From NCBI GenBank assembly GCA_036877525.1, contig JAZGTH010000068.1:2226501-2290500 (forward strand): DNA of 64,000 nt, given 5' to 3'. The position numbers were made by a program, and so were the translations under genes. Within the stretch, counting starts at the first letter, position 1; every line of letters starts with the position of its first letter. Under the pieces are notes generated by a model. The model did not search any database. It had not been told where the DNA came from and was given only the letters and a program-made list of their open reading frames with translations. The stretch is from Chromobotia macracanthus (Eukaryota; Chordata; Actinopteri; Cypriniformes; Botiidae). This document shows, piece by piece, positions 36,682 through 48,600 of this stretch.

Positions 36682-39600
36682 CTAACCCAAGTTAAACAAC
36701 GCAAGGTTGAGGCGTAGAATGGTGTGCTTCACTGCATCGAAAACAAAGCGGATATTCTCTGTGTCAGTCGCGCAAGTAAAATGTGCATAGATGCGTTTCT
36801 GTGTGTCTGAGTTCTGCTGCTCATACATACTCAGGATGAACTTCATTGCAGCGTCTGCATCATTTTTAGGGCCTGCAGAGAGAGCAAATAAAACAGATTA
36901 TCTAATTCCCGTTGAATTCTTACAAGAATAAACCCTTGTAGCATAATGGGGATTTGTTAGCCTGGAAGGGGCAAAGAGCCCTATTGTATCCGTTAGCAAT
37001 TGTATTCTTCTTCTGCTTGAGTCTTTGGCAGCCCATAGAACCATAAATAGGAAAGTTAAATTTGGCACACAGACAGAGATCTGAAATGTTACTGGACCAA
37101 ATCTGGTGTCTCTATCTCAAACCCTTTAGCTCCACCAACAGTTTAATATGATCACACCATTTTCACACCATTCACACCATTTTCGAACACACCATATGAC
37201 ATTTTCCGTCCTAAAAATTTGAATTTTCTGAAACTCTTTTCAAATTCCTTCTACAGTATTTGTACGATTTTTACAAAATTTGGTATGTAGCAGCTAGAGA
37301 CACCCAAGACAAAAAGTTATGGAATTCGTGACAATTGCTCTTGCCATTCTTGTATATGGATATGATGCTGTATCTTGGCAATGCTTTTGTGTTGTGGCAC
37401 AAAACTTGCTACATGCCATCACAGGCATGTCCTAAGGGGGGGTTGTACAGTTTTGAAACAGTGCCACCTACTGGTCCAGAGATATGAAAAATGACTGAAT
37501 AATGAGAGTGGCCTCCTTAGATTCTTTGAGACATCCGATATCCAATGTTCCACAGTCAGCCATTTTGGCCACCAGCCATTACATTACTCAACCAATGCAA
37601 TTACCTATCATTAGAAAACTTAGTATAGTTCATCATTGCCATATTCTGAGGTGGCCCGCAAAGTTAAAAAAGTAAAAATAGTCAGCTTAAATTTAGCCAG
37701 GTCACTTCAGACTTGATTAGAATAATGTACAGGCATGGCTGATATAAAGTTCTAAATGGATTTGTAATATCTTAAATATTGTTGCCATGGCAATGTCAAC
37801 CTTTAAAACCACATCCAGGTGTATTTGAGGTGCTTAACACATTTGAAATGGCATAAAATGTGGTACATACATCATAGTGGTCAGCTGTTAGACATGGGCA
37901 AAGGCTTAGACATGGGCATGGTGGCGGGGCTCAGTAGCGCCCCCTTTTGACAAACGTGATGGGGTTAGTTTTGCCTATAGTCACCAGACTTGGTTAATAT
38001 ATTGTTTCAAAACTTTCAAAATTACACTCATTAGCTTCACCCAACAGGAAGTTGGCCAATTTGGATTGTATATGGATGTTTTTGTCAATTTCAGGCTCTA
38101 ATTTTTTAAATACTCCTCCTAGGGGATTTATGGAATTGTCCCCACATTTGACATGTATTATGCCAAGACATTGAAGATGCTATATTGTGAAGGGATTTTT
38201 GATATCTTGAACAGTGTTGCCATGGCAATGTAGTAAATGTATGGCATAAAATAGAAACAGAAACTGGCTTATACCTTTTGCATACATTAAGTGATTTTGC
38301 TAAAACTTGAGCTGTATGTTTGAAACGAGGGACAGATGACATAGAGGTGTCTATTGTGAGTCATAGTCAACCAACTGGCAGAAGGAAGTGTGCCACTTAC
38401 AACAGCATTTAAAAGCATTGTCTTAAATTTATCCAAGTCAACTTAGTCAGAATAAAGGAGAGACATTGAAGATGCTAAATCTCTATCAGTGTTGCCATGG
38501 CGAGGCAATTATGACTCTATTTTTTTCTTCATTCAGCATCTCTACATTTATGGCAGCCATTCCAATCCAGTGTCTGTTGAATTCCAACACAGACACATCT
38601 TATTCTGCTTAATGAAGTACTGATTCAAATCATGTCAGGGCTAAAGTCATGCAAAGCTAGGAAAGGCCCTTCATCAATGAGACACAAAGAAGAGCCAGGC
38701 TGTGGTTTTCCAAAGACCATAAGGATTGTACCATCGAGGTCTGGAGTAAGATCATCTTCTCTGATAAGTCGAATTTTAAGCTTTGCTTAACACCTGGTCA
38801 TCTAATGATTAGACGAAGACCTGGAGAGGCCTACAAGCCACAGTGCCTCGCACCCACTGTGAAATCTGGTGAAGGATCTGTGATGATCTGGGGGTGCTTC
38901 AGCAAAGCTGGAATTGGGCAAATTCGTCTTTGTAAAGGGCGCATGAATCAAGCCACATACAAGGTTGTCATGGAAGGAAACTTGCTTCCTTCTGCTCTGA
39001 CAATGTTCCCCAACTCTGAGGATTGATTTTTCAATGCTCCAGACCACACAGCCAGGTCAATCAAGGTTTGCATGGAGGATCATCAGATCCTCCATGTCAT
39101 GGCCAGCCCAATCCGCAGACATGGGATCCCCATTTAAAACCCTTGGAATGTGATCAAGAGAACATTTTTTTGCACCAGGAGTGGCCCAACAGCAATGTGA
39201 AAGTTGGGTGGAGGACATGCCAAGACACATGAAAGCGGTGATTAAAAACCAGGGCTATTCTACCAAATAGTGATTTCTGAGCTCTTCCTAAGTTAAAACA
39301 TTAGTATTGTGTTGTTTAAAAATTAGTATGAACTTGTTTTCTTTGCATTGTTTGAGGTCTGAAAGCACTGCTTATTTTTTTTGTTGTTTTGACCAGAGTT
39401 CATTTTCATTTTTTTTTTTATAAAAACATGTTTCCACTTTATGTGCTTATGAGACCCAATATGCTGAAGCTCTAAAAAGCATACACCATTCCATTTTTAA
39501 AGCCATTACAAAAATCCAAATGACACTAATAGGTTAATAAATGTCTTCTGAAGCTAAACAATAGGTGTTTGTAATAAACATTCATATTTTGAATATTTTG

Positions 39601-42600
39601 TGAAATCAGAACCAAAACAAACTCATATTAATGCTAAAATAAAATATGGCCCATACAGTATGGAGCTGATTGGATTACTTTTATGATTTTAACCATGATG
39701 CTCCATCCCTAAACCTAATCACCAATGGGGCGCGAGAATATCATATAAAAATGTATAAATTAGAATGTATAAACTATTTCACCATATTGTAAAATTGTTA
39801 TAACTTGTAATTTATAATTGTAACTTGTAATTCTTATTTCTCAAACCTGTGTATTCTGGAAAGTAGTCTCCAAGGTGTGATGTTGAGATCTTCTCTTTCA
39901 GGAGGTCTGTCTTATTAAGGAAAAGGATAATAGAGGACTCTTGGAACCAGGGGTATGAGATGATGGTCTTAAATAGTGCCTTACTCTCTTCCATACGGTT
40001 CTGTGGTGGTAAAACAGATTAAAGTACCATGAATACAGTATTTGTCAATCATAGGAATCTGCTATAATAAAATGATGCTAACCTCATTCTCACACTCATA
40101 TAAGACCTGATCATACTCGCTCAGAGCCACCAGGTAGATAATTGAAGTAACATTTTCAAAACAATGGATCCACTTTCGTCTCTCTGACTTCTGGCCTCCC
40201 ACATCAACCATTCTGTAGTAACAGGAGTGGTTTAGTAATACAAAATGAATCAAAGATATACCACTTCAAACTACCAATTTAAAGTCACCTGAATAAGACT
40301 GTCTGGAGGTCAAAGATATACTCAATGATGCCAGTAGTTGGAATTCGGACTCGTAGAATATCTTGCAAGGTGGGCAAGTACAATGCTGCAGAGATTCTAT
40401 TAATGTCATCAAGGTAACTAGCAAACACAAACAAAAGTAAAAGAAGAAAACATTTGTGATAATGCAACGTTTTAATAGTACTACAAAGCCACATGGTTTA
40501 CTCTCTTAAAAATACATTAATTTATGGCTTACTTATTGACTTTACACATTAAACTTGGATGGTAGAGATAGAAGGTAAAATTATTTAAACTACAAACCCA
40601 ATTCAAAAAAAGTTGGGATGCTGTGTGTAAAACATAAATAAAAACAGAATGCAATGATTTGCAAATCTCATATACCCATATTTTATTCATATTTTTTATA
40701 TATGTTTATTGAACATAGACAACATATCAAACGTTGAAAGCGAGACATGTTACTATTTCATGCAAAATATTAGCTCATTTTAAATTTTAAGGCAGCAACA
40801 CCTCTCAAAAACGTTGGGACAGGGGCAACAAAAGGCTGAAAAAGTACTTGGTACTGATAAGAAACAGCTAGAGGAGCATTTTGCAACTAATTAGGCTAAT
40901 TGGTAACAGGTCAGTAACAAGACTGGGTATAAAAAGAGCATTTTAGAGAGGTTGACTCTCTCAATTAAAGATGGGCAGAGGTTCACCAATCTGTAAAAAA
41001 AAACTACATCTACAAATCGTGGAACAATTTTAGAATAATGTTCTGCAAGTGAAAATTGCGAAGACTTTAAATATCCTATCATCTACAGTTCATAATATCA
41101 AAAGATTCAGAGAATCTGGAGAAATTTCTGTGTGCAAGGCACAAGGCTGAAAGTCAATGCCTGGACTCAGGAACACTTCCCTAAATCATTGTCTGTGAAC
41201 ACAGTTCGCCATGCCATCCACAAACGCAGGTTAAAGCTATATCATGCCAAGAAGCCTTATGTGAACACAATCCAGAAACACTGCCGTCTTCTCTGGGCCA
41301 AGGCACATTTAAAATGGATTGAGGCAAATGGAAAACTGTTCTGTGGTCAGACGAGTTGAAATCTGAAATTCTGTTTGGAAATCATGGACACCGTGCCCTT
41401 CAGAATAAAGAGGAGAAGGACCATCCAGCTTATCGTTGCCCAGTTCTAAAGCCTGCATCTGTAATGGTATGGGGTTGCATTAGTGCCTATGGCATGGGCA
41501 GCTTGCACATCTGGAGAGGCACCATCAACCCTAAGAGGTATATACAAGTTTTAGAACAACATATGATCCCATCCAAATGACATTTTTTCAGGGAAGGCCT
41601 TGTATATTTCAGCAAGACGATGCTAAACCGCATACGCCATACAACAGCATGGCTTCCTAGTAGAAGAGTCTGTGTGCTGAACTTGCCTGCCTGCAGTCCA
41701 GATCTTTCACCATTTGAAAACACTTTGTGTATCATAAAATGAAAAATCCGGCCCAGTCCGACCCAGGACTGTTGAGTGGCTATAATCCTACATCATACAA
41801 GAATGGGACAATATTCTCTTCCCAAAACTCCAACAACTGGTCTCCTCAGTTCACAGACGTTTACAGACTGTTGTTAAAAGAAGAGGGGATGCTACACAGT
41901 GGTAAACATGCCCCTGTCCAAACTTTAAGAGGTGTTCAATTCAAAATGAGCTAATATTTAGCATGAAATGGTTAAATGTCAACATTCTCCAAATTTAATA
42001 TGTTTGTTGTAGTGTGAATAAAATATGGGTCTATAATATTTGCAAATCATTGCATTCTGTTTTATTTACACTTTACACAGTGTCCCAACTTTTTTTGAAT
42101 TGGGGTTGTATCAAAAAAACGCCTGGTTCTTTTTAACCATACTACATATATATATAGGCAATATATAGGCTACCATAACTATGTATCTCTTTTTTTACAT
42201 GCAGATCTAAATTCTAAAACTGTTGGATTTCTTATGGTGCTCAAATGGCAAATGACAGTTTGGTTATTCTAAGTAGAGAGGTGTAAATACCAACTACACT
42301 TACTATTTGGCCGAGTCTGAAAGCTGGAACTCTCTTCGGCGTTCATAACATTTCTGCAGGCCAAAGTCTCCCCAAACACTCTTGATGGCTTCAGCATATT
42401 CAGAACTAATTGAGTGCACTGTGCCTGCTGTCACTGTTGTAAGCACTGCAGCGTAAGTCTGAATCATATGCACACACAAGATGTCAGATTAATTTCTTTT
42501 TGAGTCGAAAGGTCATTTTTGTTAACAGCAAACCTCCCTTAGAGAACAAGCTCTATCAGGAAGTACTAATCAGCATACAGTAGCCTGGACCTCATGGAAA

Positions 42601-45600
42601 TTTATGTTGGTCTAAGTTGGTCTTTATAAGGTAAGTAAAAAGTATGTTTTGTCTCCAAATCTCTGCTACTTACTGCATTTTTGGGATAAGTAAAAGGGAT
42701 GTCCAGGTTCTCCATGGCTTGAATCAGGGTTTGAATGGCAATGAAGACATTCTGGAATACCAGCTTGGCATAGGCTCTCCTGTCCTCCTCTGTGTAGCCT
42801 CTGCCATGTATGATTCTCATTTGCTTGATGAAGGTGCTCTTCCCACTTTCCCCTGTGCCTATTGAAAATTTTTAGCTGTGAATAGTCATGAGTATTGAAG
42901 AGTAGTTTCCCTTAAGAAGAGAAAAAGTTTTTCCATATTGGGTCATAATTTTAAGTCATAAGTTCCTGCTGCATTTTATCAGTAAAACACAATAGGGATT
43001 ATACAGCAAAATATCTAAGATGCTTTTCATGTAATAAAAGTAGGTGATGACGAGGGGGTGCCAAGCTGAAAACAACTACAAAAATAACTACAACTTGTGC
43101 ATTATGTTCCTAGTACAAAACCTTTGCAACTTTTGCAAAATGAATAAATCAAAATAAATGAATATAAACATTTCATATTACTTTGGCAGCCACCAAAGTG
43201 AAGACTTGCTTTCTCTCTCCCTCACACAAATAAAAGCAATCAATTGTAAATGGACAGAAGATCGAGTCCTTATTTCAAGCGGCACATTCTGACATTTACA
43301 GCCCTAGCACTGAAAGTGCAAAGAGCAAAGGCTGGCACATGAGTGAGGTGGTGGACTCAGTAGTGCCCCCTGGTATGGAGATGATGGTGCATATACGTAC
43401 ATGCACGCACCTGTATGAACCTTGATACGTGTATCATCTTGCTGACCTGAACAACTTTTGCGCTGACACCCTTTAGCTCCAACAGAATCACATCAGAAAG
43501 TCGCTCATTTTGGATTTTCTGAAAAGTGCATGTGGTGAACTTTGAAATACTCCTCCTAGGGATATCATGTCATTGTCATCAAACTTGATTAGCATCATGT
43601 CAAGACATTGAAGATTTAAATTAGGAAAGGGATTTTTAATATCTTGAAACACTGTTTTAATATCTTGAACACTGTTTAATATCTTAAACACAGCCATATT
43701 AGAGACAGAAAGTCTCTAATATGGCTGCAAGCAGCTGTGACTCCCAATAGCCACATCAGCCCAAAACAGCAAACATATTTCCCAAGTTTGATGTAAATCA
43801 CTCAATGCACACAGAAGATGAGAAACTTCCAGTTCCATTTATTGCCTTAAATTGATTGTCTCATCGTGGCAACACCATTTGAGACATCCTTTCACAATTT
43901 AGCATCTTCAGTATCTCTTCTTTTTTCTGACCTAGGTTGAGGCAGCTTAAGGCTAATTTAAGATGACTCTTTCTAAATTTTGTTTTAAGTGGCACACTTC
44001 CTTCTGCCTGTTGGTGGCGCTATGACTAACTCACAAATGCCACCTCTATGTCATAAAAAAATCACTCAGTGCACGCAGAAGATATAAGGCACTCCCTGTT
44101 TCCATTTTTGCCATAACTTTATTGCCTCACCATGGCAACACCGTTCGAGAGATCACAAACCTTGCAGTTTAACATCTTCAGTGTTTTGGCATAATATCTG
44201 ACAATAAACATCCCCTAGGAAGAGTATTTAAAAATTGAGAGCTTGGACTTAGCCAGAAAATCCACATTAGATCCGAAATGTCTCTCTGTTGGGTGGAGCT
44301 AATGAATGTAATTATGAAAGTTGTCTGGCTTGATGAGAATGAGTTTTTAATAGATGAGTTTTTCATTTTGACGCATTGCGATGGAAACAATATTTAAAAT
44401 ATCACAATTCTTTTTGGACTTTTATATCAGCCATGTCCCTACATTATACTGAGTAAGTCTGAAGTGACTATGCTAAATGTAAGTTGACTATTTTAAAGTT
44501 CGTTTTAAGTGACACATTTCCTGTTGCCAGTGGCGCTATGACCTTGACCCACAATGAAACAATCACATGATAACAATCACATGAAATCCCTAGGAGGAGA
44601 ATTTAAAAGTTCATGGCATGCACTTTTCAGAAAATCCAAAATAGCTGACTTCCTGTTGGGCAGAGCTAAGGGGGTGTCAGTATAAAAGTTGTTTCAACAT
44701 GCAACATGCAGCGCTCAAATTGAGGGGGGATGTGGGGTATGACATCCCCCTCTTGAAAAAAATGACAAAAAGCATCCCCTCTGTATTATGTACAGCTTAC
44801 CATGCAAAAATAATATTAAAATACTCTACTCTCTATGATAATGTGAAATGTATAAATAATAGAGATTGGCCAATCAGAACTCAGGAGCAGCACACCCAAG
44901 ATATCCTTGATGCAGCCTGTAATGTGATCTGTACTTGATTAAAGAATTTTTTAAAAGAAGAGAACAGAAGGTCTGATATTTATTTGATTGTTGTTTATAA
45001 CATTAACATTATGTATGCATTATGTATGCACATGAATGTTTTGTTTCGATGCCATACTAGGAGGATCGCGCAGCCAAAAATCTGTTAACAAGGTTCTAAT
45101 GATTTGATTTTGGTTGTCATTTGTTGAAATAAACATATATATAAATATAGCTGCAAGCAGCAATTACGGGGACAAGCACACCAGAGGCAACATGAGGAGC
45201 TAAGCATGGCATGGAGCACCAGATCAACTGCAACAATGAGTAATTAAAGCAAGTTTAGGATGATTGTAACTGAAATAGCTGAAAAATCATTAATACAACC
45301 TCTGGTAATATGATTTAATGGTTTGTCATTCTTGACTAATAGGTGGCGCTGTTACCAAAATGATGTGGTGTGGTCAGTGTGAGGTGACAATTGTATGTAG
45401 AGTGTTTGATGTCAATATGGCAAAGCTTTGCAAAGATACAGTCTCAGAGTCATTTTGGCATCATATCTCAAATTTCTTGCTGTAGTGTTTTTTGATAGTT
45501 TTGTCTATCAACATGAAATCTATAGCATTTTGTTAGAATAGTGTAATGATGGTATGATTTGTTTGTGGTGAAAATTGGACCAATGGTAGAGGAGGAGTTT

Positions 45601-48600
45601 GGAAAAGTAGGTTTTCAACATAAATCAAAATGGTGGACAGGAGGTTCGGCCAACTATGGCATAATTGGTATGTATGTTCTCAGCATTACCCAAGGAATAT
45701 TTATTAGACCAGTTTAATTACAATAGGCTAATGCAAACAAAAGTTATTAGCATTTTTGTAAATTTCAAAAATAATGGTCTATCACTCTTGACCTATAGGT
45801 GGCGCTATTACCAAATTCATGTGGCGTGGTCAGTGTGAGGTCACAATGGCACATACAAAATTTGGTTTAAATTTGTCAAAGCGTTGCATAGATACAACCT
45901 CAGATGCAGTTTGGCCTCTTTCCAGCAAATTTGTTGATGCACTAAACGGAAACCGTTTTGTATATCAACACAAAATCCAAAATATTTTGCCAGCATGGCC
46001 TGAAGATGATCCAAGTCAAATTTGGTGAAAATCAGACCAACGGTCTAGGAGGAGTTCGAAAAAGTAGGTGTTTGACATTAATCAAAATGGCGGACAGGAA
46101 GTGTGGCCAATTTTGGCATAATTAGCATCAAAGTTCTCGGCATGACCCGAGAAATATAATGAGATCAATTTCATTACAATAAGCCATTTTCATCAGAAGT
46201 TATTAGCATATTTTAAATTTTATTATAACTTTTGACCACAAGGTGGCACTGCCCCCAAACTTTTTGAGTACTGTCAGGGCATGGTGCTGAAGACACATAC
46301 CGAGTTTTGTAGCGATATGTCAATGCGTTCGTAAAATGCGTTCAAAATTCAAAATGTCCAACGCCCAAAATGGCTGACATGGGGAAATTGGATATGATTC
46401 GACTCGGCATGATGCACCGAATCTAAAGAGTTTTGTGATTTTTGGCCAAATCATTCAGAAGTTATAAGCTAAAATAGCCATTTTTTCATATCTCCTGACC
46501 ACTAGGTGGCACTGTGCTGAAACACTGCTGGTAGCCATGTTTTTTACAACACACACCAAGTTTGGTCTCAGTACGCCAAACCTTTGCAGCGATAAAGCCT
46601 CACACGTATTTTTGTGTGCTCTTCGTCGAATTTGTTTGCACATTATTCGAGAACAGTTTGACAAATTGACTTGAATTCCATTCATGGTCTGCATGGTCTG
46701 AAGATGATCTGGTTCAATTTTTGTGAAAATCGGAGCAACGACCTAGGAGGAGTTCGAAAAAGTAGGTTTTTCAGAAAATTCTAAATGGCGGGAAAATTTT
46801 CATGACAGAAAATGATGTCATATAGTGCAATCGAATTGTCTTGAGCCAAGGAATCAGAAGCAAAAAGAATTTTGTTTTAGCCCTTAAGGTTCAAAAGTTA
46901 TTATCATAAACGTGTGAAACTCTGGACAAGTGGTGGCGCTAGAGAGTTTAGAGACTTCAAATTTGCTATAGTTAATGATGGGACTGTCCTCTATCAGTGT
47001 GCCAAATTTCACAATTTTCCCGCAAGTGGTTCTATGGGCTGCCATAGACTCAAGAGCGGAAGAAGAAGAAGAATAAATCTAACGGATACAATAGGTGCCT
47101 TTGCACCTTTGGTGCTTGGCCCCTAAAAATAGTTTAAAAGTCTGTCCGCTGAATGTGAACTACAATCTCTAATTCCTCTCTGGGGCCATGGGAAAGTGAA
47201 TATTTACAATGACAAAGCTACAGTTACATTTAAGTGTTTCAGACAAAGAAAGGATAGACTTCTGTCAGTTTGTTGAACACATATTTTTGTTTGGATATTT
47301 TAACCATATGATAGCTGAAGCAGCAGCAAGTGTCAGCATGACACTGTTTTCATGGTAACAAGCTATATTGTAAACATAATTCTACAAAACTATAGTGAAA
47401 ACATCAAATTATCATGCAGTGTAATAAAATAGCCTCTCTTACCTGCAAACAAAGGGTATGGGTTACCATATCTGACAAATATGTCACTTTCACTTACCTG
47501 CAAACAATACCATAAAACTTTTAAAAAATGGTAAGCAGGTTTCTATATTAATTTCAGTATCAGCAACAGAGGGCGATCTTCCTAAGATGGTGGAACCACT
47601 CCAACATGCAACACAGTATGACGTAGGTTCAGATTCTCTATTGCGTTGCATTTTAAAAAGATCACCCTATTCTTTTCATATTTACAGTGCACCATAAGAG
47701 CTTTGTAGCGCTAAAAAGGTAGAGCTCAAAAATAGTCATTTAAAACTTATTTGAAATGTATTCAATCAAAAAGCTCTATGAAGCTGTGTTTAACAGTGAA
47801 TTAAGAACAGCTAAGATGCGTTGTTAGGCTAGACACAATTGGAGTAAAACCCATGTGCCAGCCCTACCCATGTGCCAAACTTTGTCTGGCCCTAATGACT
47901 GACGACTATGACGTGTGTGCACTTCGCACATTTAGTGCTTGGGCCCTAAATAACTTCTCTGTGCATTGGGTGATTTTGTTTAATCTTGAGCTATATGTTT
48001 GGTCCTAGGGACTGATGACATAGAGGTGACTATTGTGAGTCACAGTCGTAGCACCACCAACCAAATTCAGTTTATATTTTCAAAAAACTTTTAACTTTCA
48101 GTATGAATAGGCCTACTCAAATTAATAATTTTACATGTATTTTAGTATTTTATTCTTTATCTATGACAGGGTGAGGCAGACAAGTTCATGTTTCCTAAAA
48201 GTTATACATTATGTGTATATAATACTTCGTAAATATGATATGAAATGACTTAAGACTCAGACTGATTACCATAGATTTCAGACTTGACTCAGACTCCAGT
48301 GACAAAGACTTAACTCAGACTTCAGATTCAGAAAGACTTCTAAACATATCTGGGTCATTCTGCTTTATAAGTTATTTATGTTTTATGAGGGTGAGTAGAG
48401 GATAACAATTTCCATTTCTGGAAAATTTACATCACATTTTAAACCACTAGAAAAGTTATAAGCTTTAAAGACCTCCATTAAATAACTGCAGAATTTCTGC
48501 TTATAAACTGTACAACAATTTACAGCTCAGCATTTTTTATTGTACCTCGGTTTTAATACAGACAATAGAACAAGTGTTTACAGTACAGTATGGTATTGTA

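Noticed and set aside
28259..48090. CRISPR-like array from the repeated 'gctgcaagcagc' motif
   Set aside because: Spacing is irregular (hundreds to thousands of bases), both orientations occur, and the host is a vertebrate; these are transposon ends.
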